Source of the DNA: Glaciecola sp049650345
GTDB lineage: Bacteria; Pseudomonadota; Gammaproteobacteria; Enterobacterales; Alteromonadaceae
Assembly: GCA_049650345.1 (NCBI GenBank)
Contig: JBARZY010000088.1
Span: 1-64,000 of the forward strand
Direction: 5' to 3'
Length of the DNA: 64,000 nucleotides
Both the position numbers and the translations under genes were made by a program. This document shows, in pieces, positions 43,912-53,222 of the stretch. How positions within the stretch are numbered: position 1 is the first letter of the stretch; each line of letters starts with the position of its first letter. The notes below the pieces were generated by a model. The model had not been told where the DNA came from and did no database searches. It saw only the letters and a program-made list of their open reading frames with translations.

Positions 43912-46152
43912 TTGACGCAAAACACTTCATCACTTGAGCAACAACTATCAGTGGCCCACAACACCTTACATGAGGTGTTTGGGTTTTCGCATTTTCGTCA
44001 TGCCCAGCAACAAATTATTGAAAGCGTATTGTCACAACACAATACCCTAGCAATTATGCCAACGGGTGGAGGGAAGTCTTTGTGTTATCAAATTCCCGCC
44101 CTAGTGCTTGACGGCATCACCGTGGTGATATCGCCACTTATTTCGCTTATGCACGACCAAGTAAGGCAACTTGAGCAATTAGGGGTAAGCGCGGTAATGT
44201 TAAACAGTGCGTTAAGCACTGACGCATACCAACGCAATATTCACGCAATTGAAAGCGGCGCAGCGAAACTTGTGTTCTTAGCCCCTGAAACGGTGCTGCA
44301 GCAACGCACATTAAGTTGTTTGCAACAAATAACGGTTAGCTGCATAGCAATAGATGAAGCCCATTGTATCTCTGAATGGGGGCATGAATTTCGTCCTGAG
44401 TACCGCCAACTTAGTCAATTGTTAATGCACTTTCCCAAAGCGGTGTGTATAGCATTAACGGCTACTGCCACCCCACGCGTTCGCGAGGACATTAAACGAC
44501 AATTGAGTATTGCGGCACCAAACGAGTTTATGGCTAGCTTCGACCGACCTAATTTATACATTGAGGTACAAGCCAAAGAAGACCCCTACGCACAAACCAC
44601 GCAGTTTATTCGTCAGCACCCTGAGCAATCGGGCATTATTTATTGTCAATCACGGGCCATGGTAGATGAGCTAAGTAGTAAGCTATTGCAAGATGGGTTT
44701 TCAGTGAGTGGCTATCACGCAGGGATTAGCAGCGACAAACGCGCCCAAGTGCAAGATGACTTTGTGCGCGATAATATTCAAATAATGGTGGCTACGGTGG
44801 CATTTGGCATGGGCATTAACAAACCCGATGTGCGTTATGTACTGCACTACGATTTGCCAAAAAATATTGAAAGTTACTACCAACAAATTGGCCGGGGCGG
44901 GCGCGACGGTGAAAATGCCAATTGTATGCTGTTATTTGGCTATGGCGACATTGGTAAAATTCGATACTTTATTGACAACATGCAAAACGAGCAAGAAGCG
45001 AGATTGGCCAATCAACATTTGCAACATATGCTTAGCCTAGCCGAAAGCGAACTATGCAGACGCGTGCCGTTATTGCAGTACTTTGGCGAAGAGCCTGAGC
45101 ACCAACAATGCAGTATGTGTGACAATTGCTTAAACGAGCCGCAACAAAAACAAGACTTAACGGTTGCCGCACAAAAGTTTTTGAGTTGTGTCCACCGTAC
45201 TGGGCAGCGCTTTGGCGCAGGCTATATAGTAGATGTACTGCGTGGCTCAAATGCTGAAAAAATACTGCAAAATCAACATAACTTACTGTCTACCTACAAC
45301 ATTGGCGGTGAATATAGTAAAAAGCAATGGATGACACTGGCGCGTAAATTAGTGCAACAGCAGTTGGTCGCGCCAAAAGACCAATATGGCGGCTTGCAAT
45401 TGACCGAAAAAGCCGCCGAGGTATTACGCGGCAATGTGCAATTTTATGCCTTACTTGCAAATGAAACAAAGGTGTCTGCAGGTAAAAATACAAAAGACCA
45501 TAGTGCTAACTTGTCGGTTAACCAAGTATTGCTTCAGCAACTAAAAACCTTGCGCAAACAACTTGCTGATACAGAAAACGCCCCGCCCTACGCAATTTTT
45601 TCAGACCGTTCATTACAAGAAATGGCACATTTTTATCCTCAATCAGCTAGCAGCTTAATGCAAATACACGGTGTGGGAAAGGCCAAACTAGACGCCTTTG
45701 GCGAAACTGTACTGGCTACCATACTGACCTTTTGTGAGCAGCATAACATTGCAGAAATCAGCAACAATGCCTTAGCAAAAACGCCTACTGGCGGCAGCAA
45801 AAAAGAAAACGAAGTGGGTAAAAAAACCATACAAATGGTGCAACAATTTGAAGAAGGTTACACCGCTGAAGCACTCGCACACATGCATAAAGTGAAGATA
45901 AATACCGTGTTTGGTCATTTGCTGAAGTACGTACAGCAGGGCCATGTGTTGACTAACTTGCCCCACTTACTTATGCAAATCAATGTAGACGACGCCACTA
46001 TAGACAAGGCGCTACAAGCATGTGACAACATAGGAGTTGAGCGTTTAAAACCCTTATACGAGCAATTACAAGAGCGCGTTAGTTACGAACAATGGCATCT
46101 TATCCGCGTGTACTACCTAGCGAAAAAAGGCTTAAGCAAGGCTTCAACATAA
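43912..46152 (+). CDS. recQ: ATP-dependent DNA helicase RecQ with extended C-terminus
   Basis: 746 aa (E. coli 609). Superfamily-2 3'-5' helicase: Walker A MPTGGGKS at about 46-53, DEAH box IDEAHCISEWGHEFRPEY, motif VI QQIGRGGRDG, the RecQ-Ct zinc cysteines (CRR ... CSMCDNC), the winged-helix RQC domain and an HRDC domain (PPYAIFSDRSLQEMA). About 110 further residues (KKTIQMVQQFEEGYTAEALA onwards) look like the HTH_40-type domain of longer RecQ proteins. The start appears to be a TTG (43912) with no clear ribosome binding site; nearby ATGs are out of frame. Confidence 0.93.
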   Translation: MTQNTSSLEQQLSVAHNTLHEVFGFSHFRHAQQQIIESVLSQHNTLAIMPTGGGKSLCYQIPALVLDGITVVISPLISLMHDQVRQLEQLGVSAVMLNSALSTDAYQRNIHAIESGAAKLVFLAPETVLQQRTLSCLQQITVSCIAIDEAHCISEWGHEFRPEYRQLSQLLMHFPKAVCIALTATATPRVREDIKRQLSIAAPNEFMASFDRPNLYIEVQAKEDPYAQTTQFIRQHPEQSGIIYCQSRAMVDELSSKLLQDGFSVSGYHAGISSDKRAQVQDDFVRDNIQIMVATVAFGMGINKPDVRYVLHYDLPKNIESYYQQIGRGGRDGENANCMLLFGYGDIGKIRYFIDNMQNEQEARLANQHLQHMLSLAESELCRRVPLLQYFGEEPEHQQCSMCDNCLNEPQQKQDLTVAAQKFLSCVHRTGQRFGAGYIVDVLRGSNAEKILQNQHNLLSTYNIGGEYSKKQWMTLARKLVQQQLVAPKDQYGGLQLTEKAAEVLRGNVQFYALLANETKVSAGKNTKDHSANLSVNQVLLQQLKTLRKQLADTENAPPYAIFSDRSLQEMAHFYPQSASSLMQIHGVGKAKLDAFGETVLATILTFCEQHNIAEISNNALAKTPTGGSKKENEVGKKTIQMVQQFEEGYTAEALAHMHKVKINTVFGHLLKYVQQGHVLTNLPHLLMQINVDDATIDKALQACDNIGVERLKPLYEQLQERVSYEQWHLIRVYYLAKKGLSKAST

Positions 46153-46172
46153 ACAATAGATAACCGCTCGTG

Positions 46173-47207
46173 CTAATGCACCAAACAATATAACAAACCT
46201 TCAAAACCACAGTATTGAATACTGGCATCGGCGGCCAGTTTCACTTTTGGCTTAGCTTTGTAAGCCACGCCTAATTGCGCCGCTGACATCATTACCAAGT
46301 CGTTGGCGCCATCACCAATCGCCACGCTTTGCGCGGTACTAATGCCATATTTTTCGCAAGTATTTAGCAAAATATCACGTTTCATCTCACCGTTTACGAT
46401 GTCACCTTCTACTTTGCCGGTAAGTAAGTTGTCTTTAATTCCCAAGGTATTACTGAACGCATCGGTAAGTGTGAACGTATCTTTTAAATAATTGGCAAAA
46501 TAAGTAAAGCCACCCGATGCGATTACCGTGGTCCAGCCATGATGTTGCAATATAGCAATGGTTTCAGCAAAACCCGGATTAATCGGAAGTCGTGATTTTA
46601 GCGCCTCAAGTTGATCAACCGAGATCCCCGTTAAACAGGCCACCCTAGCGTTTAAGCTTTGATTAAAATCAAGCTCACCCTGCATGGCACGCTCGGTGAG
46701 CGCACTCACTTTTTCGCCCACGCCCACTAAATCTGCAATTTCGTCTATGCATTCCATATTAATAATAGTGGAGTCCATATCCATCACCAGCACACCAGCC
46801 TCGTGAATATTGACACTGCTAATACTAAAACAATCGATGAAAAACGCAGCTGATATGCTGTGTAATAATTCAGTGGTCACTAAGTTTTCATGCTCTTGGT
46901 GCACCAGCGTCATCACAACAGCCTGTTGAGCAAATTTACCATGTAATGGGTGTAAACGAAAAACACATTGTTCAGTCTGACTAAAATACTGCTGGACGAT
47001 TTTCTGTAAGCTAGCAAAGTTAAGTCCTTGGCCTACCAGTACAAGCTGTTCATTGCCTGAAGTAATGTCGTTCGGGAGTGCCTTCCACACCTTATTGCTA
47101 GGTGTATACGTTACTGCACTTTGCATCAAAATATCGGCCAAATACGCTGCGCTATACGAGGTATTTGCTGAAAAATCATTGGGTAAAACCGATTCACTTA
47201 GTAACAC
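46173..47207 (-). CDS. serB: Phosphoserine phosphatase
   Basis: HAD-family enzyme that completes serine synthesis. The catalytic DMDSTIINMECIDE is at about 143-156, GGFTYFANYL and the magnesium motif GDGANDLVMM follow. The N-terminal ~120 residues form the regulatory (ACT-like) region. I prefer the GTG at 47207, preceded by GGAG at 6-nt spacing, over the TTG at 47219. It is divergent from the Smp-like gene, exactly as serB and ytjB in E. coli. Confidence 0.95.
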   Translation of the reverse strand: MLLSESVLPNDFSANTSYSAAYLADILMQSAVTYTPSNKVWKALPNDITSGNEQLVLVGQGLNFASLQKIVQQYFSQTEQCVFRLHPLHGKFAQQAVVMTLVHQEHENLVTTELLHSISAAFFIDCFSISSVNIHEAGVLVMDMDSTIINMECIDEIADLVGVGEKVSALTERAMQGELDFNQSLNARVACLTGISVDQLEALKSRLPINPGFAETIAILQHHGWTTVIASGGFTYFANYLKDTFTLTDAFSNTLGIKDNLLTGKVEGDIVNGEMKRDILLNTCEKYGISTAQSVAIGDGANDLVMMSAAQLGVAYKAKPKVKLAADASIQYCGFEGLLYCLVH

Positions 47208-47334
47208 AACACACTCCAAAAGAAGGATTTCAAATAGACGGCTAGCGGTCTATTTGTTGAGGAATAATATAATACCAATTTCAATCTTAGTGTAAACAAG
47301 CGCTTGGCATTTATGTGCTTTTCCACTATGGTCT

Positions 47335-47958
47335 ATGGGGTTGAACAATAAAGATGACAATCGACATATGAGCCAAGCTATTTCTCACAATTATTCTATT
47401 TTTAAGCGTATATCCACGCTTATTATTGTAATACTGTGCGTGGTGATCGCCGTTAATTTGTATTTAATGCACACTCAAAATGCCGATAAGTGGTACCAAA
47501 TAGAGTCAGAGCAGTTGGGGCGAAGTTTAACCCAACAAGCTGCCAAACTGGTCGCCGCGCCATTGGCTAAGAATGACGCTACCTTATTAGAGCAATACAT
47601 CACTTTAGTTAGTGAAGGGATGTTTGTACAAAACGCCGTTATGTTTGACCAATTGGGCATAAAATATGCGCAACAAGAAGATCAAATGGGAATTGTCGAC
47701 ATGATCAAAACCAGCAATATAGAGCCATTAGTATTTGTTGAAGACATCATTTTTGATGACAATACCATTGGTTATATTAAACTGGTGCTAGACAAACAAG
47801 CAGTCACCCATCATCACCGAGTGTTTAACAAGAACCAGCTATCCCAAACCGTATTAGTAGTGGTTTTGAGCATTATATTAGCCGGTTTAGTTACTCGCGC
47901 GTTTTATAAAATGCGTCATCAGTATCGCTTATCGTCTGAAGACGATACCCTTATATAA
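47335..47958 (+). CDS. Smp/YtjB family membrane protein
   Basis: 207 aa with an N-terminal transmembrane helix (LIIVILCVVIAVNLYLM, about 28-44), a periplasmic domain of ~130 residues and a second helix (TVLVVVLSIILAGLVT, about 170-185). It is the E. coli YtjB (SMP) family by position next to serB and layout. Function not established. The ATG at 47368 (MSQAISHN) is an alternative start. Confidence 0.8.
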   Translation: MGLNNKDDNRHMSQAISHNYSIFKRISTLIIVILCVVIAVNLYLMHTQNADKWYQIESEQLGRSLTQQAAKLVAAPLAKNDATLLEQYITLVSEGMFVQNAVMFDQLGIKYAQQEDQMGIVDMIKTSNIEPLVFVEDIIFDDNTIGYIKLVLDKQAVTHHHRVFNKNQLSQTVLVVVLSIILAGLVTRAFYKMRHQYRLSSEDDTLI

Positions 47959-47974
47959 AGCAGCAAATAGTGGC

Positions 47975-48778
47975 TTAACACATAAAAACGTCTTGGTAGT
48001 TTTGGTTTGTACATGCTACCACTTGCTCAAACGATACTCCTTTTAACTCAGCCAAATATTTGGCTACTTGCGGTAGTCGTGCTGGCGTATTCACTTGTCC
48101 TTGATATCCGTTCAAGGGCATATCAGGGGCATCAGTTTCTAATAACAAATGTTGCATATCTACCTTGCGTATACTGTTTCTGGTTTTAACCGCTCGTGGG
48201 TAACTGATTGTGCCACCTACCCCAAGCTTAAACCCCATATCAATATACGTGTTGGCAATTTGTTCACTACCACTAAAGGCGTGTATTACGCCGCCACCGC
48301 CAAAACGTGTTTGTTTTAACAGTCGAATTATGTCGTTGTGTGATTGTCGGTGATGCAGTATTAACGGCTTGTTTAACTGCCTAGCCACTTCTATTTGCAT
48401 ACTCAATACTGCAGTTTGTTGCGCAAAAGGCACGTTAATATGCTTATCTAGTCCACATTCACCAATAGCGACCAGCTTATCTTGGTGTAAATGTGCCAGC
48501 TCAACAAACTGCTGCTGAAACTGCTCATTAGTAATGTCGGCTTGCAGATCAGTAAGAAAGTAAGGATGAAGGCCAAGAGCAATATCTATACGTATATTGG
48601 GAGCCTCTGTTTGCCACTGCTTTTGTAAGCGCATTAGGGCGTCAAATTGAGGCATGCTTAAGCCGGGCACTAATATGCGCGACACACCAAGACTATGGCA
48701 AGCGCTTAAGATATTATTTGAATCTTTTGCAAGTGCTGGCAAATCTAGATGACAGTGGCTATCAATCATATGTGTCAT
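47975..48778 (-). CDS. TatD-family metal-dependent hydrolase (YjjV-like)
   Basis: 267 aa TIM-barrel enzyme with metal ligands DSHCHLD (6-12), ECGLD, HHRQSH, and a final LLETDAPDMPL. TatD-family members are metal-dependent DNases/phosphoesterases; this one is closest in layout to E. coli YjjV. No signal peptide. Convergent with the Smp-like gene with 16 bp between. Confidence 0.9.
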   Translation of the reverse strand: MTHMIDSHCHLDLPALAKDSNNILSACHSLGVSRILVPGLSMPQFDALMRLQKQWQTEAPNIRIDIALGLHPYFLTDLQADITNEQFQQQFVELAHLHQDKLVAIGECGLDKHINVPFAQQTAVLSMQIEVARQLNKPLILHHRQSHNDIIRLLKQTRFGGGGVIHAFSGSEQIANTYIDMGFKLGVGGTISYPRAVKTRNSIRKVDMQHLLLETDAPDMPLNGYQGQVNTPARLPQVAKYLAELKGVSFEQVVACTNQNYQDVFMC

Positions 48779-48890
48779 TTACCCAGTGTGTTTCGTCTTA
48801 GTTTATAATGTAACGCGTTATAAAAACCAATAATAAAGTATGAAAAAGCACAACTTTCACCTTAGCTAATCTTTTATATTACCCTAACTG

Positions 48891-48911
48891 CTAAGCTGCA
48901 TAGAAGCTTAG
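48891..48911. other. Small hairpin in the leader of the degenerate GGDEF gene
   Basis: CTAAGCT (48891-48897), 7-nt loop, AGCTTAG (48905-48911), 25 bp before the TTG start. Perfect 7-bp stem without T tract; could affect translation or be an operator. A perfect palindrome TAACGCGTTA lies further upstream at 48811-48820. Confidence 0.3.
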
Positions 48912-48936
48912 GTAATTAGTATAAGAGAGTAATAAA

Positions 48937-50157
48937 TTGGACGTTTCTTCACAACAACAAGTTAACAAGTTTGTTATTAGCAAGCTGTTTAAGTTGTCAT
49001 TTTCTGCAACTGCCTTGCACATTGGCGCATTGGCATTTTTACTGTTTATTACTTGGCCCGTAATCAGTCAAACATACGTTGTCAACTGGGCATTAGTGAC
49101 GACTTGTGGCTTGTTAATCAGTCTACTATATCAAACCATGTTTTTACGTCGTTATCGCGAAACTCATTTTAAATTTTCAAAGTGGGAAAAAATTATCGCC
49201 GCAAACACCTTTGCTATTGCTTTGATATTTGCAGTTGCATATTGCTTTGTAATGGTCTTTGGCGCACCTAAACAATGGCACATACTGCTGCTAGCGGCGA
49301 TTATGCACATGACCATTTTCACCATGATAGCCGTTTATTCTAAGCAAACTATTTTATGTGCATCTATCCCCTTGAGTCTGCCTATTATCACGGCAATGGT
49401 ATACGTAAATGTGCCCTTTCCCCTTGTTGTAGCAATGGCTATTTTTTGCCTTGGCTTTATCGCACTGGCATTTTCAATCAATCATGCATTGTACAAAGGC
49501 AACAAAATGTGGGTCAAGTACGCTGAGCAAAGCGCAATTACTCGCGCCTACGCGAACAAGCTTGAGCGTGCCACCATTGAAGATGAACTCACCCAAATTT
49601 TTAATCGCCGATTTTTTGATTTAACCATACACCAAGAAGTGAGGCGAGCGAAACGCGCCAGCAGCAGCTTTAGTTTAGCCATTGTGCAAATTGATTCGTT
49701 TGACCAATATGAAGACCATTATGGCGAGGACAATGCTCGAAATTGTTTAAAAAAAGTGGCCAATGCCCTCGACAAGGCAACCTTGCGCGGAGGAGAATTT
49801 GTTTGCCGCTTCGATAAAGATATGTTTGCCCTTACCTTACCGAATGTTACCACAGAATCGGCTTGTGCCTTCGCTTCTAAGTTAGTTGATATTATCAATG
49901 CTTTAGAAATAGAACACCAATATGCAAGCAACACTGAATCATTGATTATTTCCGCTAATGTGGGCATTACTGAGTTTACCCCTAACGACATTGTTGATGT
50001 TGACGAAGTCATCGAACAAGCCTTACATGCCCTTACCAAGGCCTCTCATGATCATGAACGTAATATCGAAGTGTTCAATACCGTTCATCGTGGACAAGAA
50101 GAGATACAGCTAAACACCCCTCATCTAGTAGTAACGAATGAGAATAACGTAGCCTAA
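48937..50157 (+). CDS. Membrane protein with degenerate GGDEF domain
   Basis: 406 aa. Six predicted transmembrane helices (residues ~20-185) like a 7TM/MASE-type sensor, then a GGDEF-fold domain (DELTQIFNRRFFDLTIHQEVRRAKR, about 210-234). The catalytic signature reads FDKDMF (about 292-297) where GGDEF is expected, so diguanylate cyclase activity is unlikely. It may instead bind GTP or c-di-GMP or act as a partner. The start is a TTG with GAGAG upstream. It lies next to the interrupted GAF/GspE ATPase gene, in the same direction, 145 bp apart. Confidence 0.85.
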   Translation: MDVSSQQQVNKFVISKLFKLSFSATALHIGALAFLLFITWPVISQTYVVNWALVTTCGLLISLLYQTMFLRRYRETHFKFSKWEKIIAANTFAIALIFAVAYCFVMVFGAPKQWHILLLAAIMHMTIFTMIAVYSKQTILCASIPLSLPIITAMVYVNVPFPLVVAMAIFCLGFIALAFSINHALYKGNKMWVKYAEQSAITRAYANKLERATIEDELTQIFNRRFFDLTIHQEVRRAKRASSSFSLAIVQIDSFDQYEDHYGEDNARNCLKKVANALDKATLRGGEFVCRFDKDMFALTLPNVTTESACAFASKLVDIINALEIEHQYASNTESLIISANVGITEFTPNDIVDVDEVIEQALHALTKASHDHERNIEVFNTVHRGQEEIQLNTPHLVVTNENNVA

Positions 50158-50302
50158 GCTACATACTATGCGCTTGAGTTGTTGCTCGCGCCTTGTATAT
50201 GATGGCCAGTTATTAAAGTTCGTACATAGCACACAGTGGTATTAAATTTGCTTAAGGTGTCATTATATTTACTGGTTTATAAAACAGGAACAACACTAGG
50301 CT

Positions 50303-52537
50303 ATGTTCAACCCACAACTGCGTACCAATTTACTTAAATCACTTAATGCTATATTTCAGCAATTTAGCGATATTCACGATGCATACGAGCAGTTTGAACC
50401 CGCTATATTAAACGCATTTAATGCTCACCGCATGTGTATTTTCCAGCGTCGATCAGCCCATCGAGATCTTGTTGCAAGGTACAAAACTGGTGGCGATTTG
50501 CGCGAAATAAAAGTACCTGTTAATACACAATCTATCGCTGGCTATGTGGCCATGGTACAGCGCCCTGTTAATATCAAAAACCCTTACGATGATCAGGCTT
50601 TAAAAGAGATACACTACAAATTAAAATTTGAGAAAAAATACGACCGCATTAGTCGCGTCAAAACCGATAATATTTTAGCCGTTCCCATCAAACACAATGA
50701 CGTACTGCTAGGCGTGCTTGAAATCATCAATAAAGAATCAGGGCCATTTACCGATGATGATTTGGCCCTTGCCAACCAAGTGGCAAATGCCCTCGCCGAT
50801 AATTATCGTTATGAACTAGGCGGCACTGCGCGCCCTTTTGATTACTTAGTACATAAAAAACTAATAGATAAAGACTCATTTAAAAATACGCCTAAAAATG
50901 CCAGTATTAAGCACGTAGCTTACTTGTTAGCAAACGAACATCAAGTTAGTGAGAAACACATTTGTGAGGCCTTGTCTGTATATTATCAAGTACCGGCAAT
51001 TGAATTTAACCCTGCTGAATATCATGTTTCACCTAATGATTCACGTCTTAATCCATCATACTTAAAACGTAATTTAGTGGCAATTGTGCGCGATGTAAAC
51101 GAACGTGCTCTTGTACTCATGTTTGAACCCAACAATGCCAGCTTGTTACTTGAAATAGAAAACGCCCTTGGTAGTGACGATTACCAACTGGCATTTGCCA
51201 TGCCATCTCATATTTTACAGTACCTTGGGGAAGATGTTGGTGGCAAAGGAAGCAAAACAAAATTTGACGATATTTTGGGTGAAATTCATACCGCGAATAA
51301 TGCAGTGGAAGAACAAAAAATTGAGGTAATTGCTGAGAACGAACCGGCAATTGTTCGCCTAGTGTCGAGTATTTTAGAGGAAGCAGTACGCCTAAATGCC
51401 TCAGATATACACATTGATCCCGAGCCAGACAGTCCAAGTTTGGTACGAATGCGAGTAGACGGTGTGGTGCGCGACATTAACCAAATACCCGAATCTCATC
51501 ATAGTGCGGTGGTTTCGCGCATTAAAATAATGGCCGGAATGAATATAGCCGAGCGAAGGGTACCTTAAGATGGTAAATTGATTATCAATATAGCTGGAAA
51601 ACCCGTGGATGTTCGCGTTGCAACCATACCTACGGTAGTGGGAGAAGGCTTAGTAATGCGTATATTGATAAGTGGTGATGCCATGGCACTGCCCAATATC
51701 AATCTTGCACCACGCAATTTAGAAATGATTAACACTATGACCACTGTACCGCACGGCATACTTTTAGTCGTTGGGCCCACAGGCTCAGGGAAAACAACCA
51801 CTCTTCATGCAGTATTAGGCAAACTCAACACACCCGAAAAGAAAATATGGACCATAGAAGACCCTGTGGAAATTAAGCAATACCGATTGCAGCAAGTCCA
51901 AGTTAATCCGAAGATTGGATTCACTTTTGCAACGGCCCTGCGTTCATTTTTAAGAGCAGACCCAGATGTCATTCTAGTGGGTGAAATGCGTGATAAAGAA
52001 ACCGCTGGGGCAGCTATAGAAGCATCCCTTACCGGACACTTAGTGTTGTCTACTTTGCATACTAACTCAGCGCCAGAGACCATCACCCGTTTATTAGATT
52101 TAGGCATGGACCCAGTTAATTTTTCTGATGCATGTATTGGTATTCTAGCGCAGCGACTCGTGCGCGTATTGTGTATGAACTGCAAAGAAAAGCACTCACC
52201 TTCTGGCGTAGAACAAGCCTTTATTAAGCGCCAATACGGCGAGCAATATTTGGATGAATTAGGGCCGAGTGAAGGCCATAGTATATACAAAGCAGTTGGT
52301 TGCCAAGAATGTGACAACACGGGTTACAAAGGCAGAACTGGGGTGCATGAGCTACTTAATATGACGCCAGCTTTGCGGGCCTTAGTGTATAAAGCAGCAC
52401 CTATTAGCGAGCTAAAAGCCCAAGCAATGGAAGACGGTATGCGCACACTGGCACAAGACGCTATACTAAAATTACTGCATGGCGATATTGACATTGTACA
52501 AGCACAAATTATCAGTGGTTATGGTGGTCGCCAGTAA
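50303..52537 (+). pseudogene. GAF-GspE/PilB-type secretion ATPase interrupted by a stop codon
   Basis: One continuous frame of 744 codons split by a TAA at 51566-51568. Before it: a GAF domain (about 15-170), a GspE/MshE N-terminal domain and the start of the ATPase domain (ASDIHIDPEPDSPSLVRMRVDG ... MNIAERRVP). After it: DGKLIINIAGKPVDVRVATIP, Walker A GPTGSGKTT, the Asp box, Walker B and the tetracysteine zinc element (CMNC ... CQEC). The family normally reads ERRxPQDGR here, so the TAA replaces a CAA (Gln) and no other damage is visible. Either a very recent nonsense mutation or a sequence error. Proteins of this type power type IV pilus or type II secretion assembly; no pilus genes adjoin. 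Confidence 0.85.
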
Positions 52538-52547
52538 TCTGGCTACG

Positions 52548-53189
52548 CTAGGGCATTAACCTAGCAGTAGACCATTCTCCATTTTCTTGCATGTTGTATT
52601 CAAAGCGGTCGTGCAAGCGGTGCTCTCCGCCTTGCCAAAATTCAATTTGATGGGGTTTAACCAAGTAGCCGCCCCAAAAGTCAGGTAGCGGAACCTCACC
52701 CTTGGCATACTTTTCTTTTAATTGCATAAACTGGGTAACCAACAATTGACGCGTCGAAATCGGTTTGCTCTGTTTAGATGCCCACGCCCCTAACTGACTG
52801 TCTTTAGGTCGCGAAAAAAAGTACTTGGCCACGTCGGTTCTAGATAAAGGCTCAGCCACACCACAAACTCGCACTTGTCGCTCTAAAAAATACCATGGAA
52901 AATGTAAGCTAATTTTCGCGTTATCTGCCAACTCTTGCGCCTTACGACTGCCTAAATTGGTATAAAACACAAAGCCATCTTTGCTTACATCTTTTAGCAA
53001 CACAATACGTTGGCTTGGTTGTCCGCTGCTATCAACGGTGGCAACGGTCATGGCGTTTGGATCTGGTAATTCTGCGTTAATGGCGTCGTGCAGCCATTGC
53101 TGGAATAAGTCAATGGGGTGCGAGGTAAGTGCGTCGTTGTCTAAGCGCCCTTTGGTATATTCTTTGCGGTAGTCTTGTAATGGTTTCAT
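52548..53189 (-). CDS. pdxH: Pyridoxamine 5'-phosphate oxidase
   Basis: 213 aa FMN-dependent oxidase forming pyridoxal 5'-phosphate, the cofactor of GlyA in this window. Motifs are QRIVLLKDVSKDGFVFYTN and the FMN-binding SRKAQELADN, with the C-terminal PDFWGGYLVKPHQIEFWQGG...RLHDR. It lies 33 bp after era, where E. coli has recO and pdxJ. Confidence 0.96.
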   Translation of the reverse strand: MKPLQDYRKEYTKGRLDNDALTSHPIDLFQQWLHDAINAELPDPNAMTVATVDSSGQPSQRIVLLKDVSKDGFVFYTNLGSRKAQELADNAKISLHFPWYFLERQVRVCGVAEPLSRTDVAKYFFSRPKDSQLGAWASKQSKPISTRQLLVTQFMQLKEKYAKGEVPLPDFWGGYLVKPHQIEFWQGGEHRLHDRFEYNMQENGEWSTARLMP

Positions 53190-53222
53190 AAATTTCTGTA
53201 CTTAGTTACGTCAAACAATATG

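Noticed and set aside
48811..48820. Perfect palindrome TAACGCGTTA
   Set aside because: A single 10-bp palindrome is expected by chance and no second copy was seen.
51578..52537. Separate TTG-started ATPase gene after the stop at 51566
   Set aside because: Same frame as the upstream part, no ribosome binding site, and it lacks the N-terminal half of the ATPase domain; it is one interrupted gene.
52547..52565. Hairpin GCTAGG/CCTAGC between the ATPase gene and pdxH
   Set aside because: Six base pairs, no T tract, and it lies over the pdxH stop codon; not convincing as a terminator.
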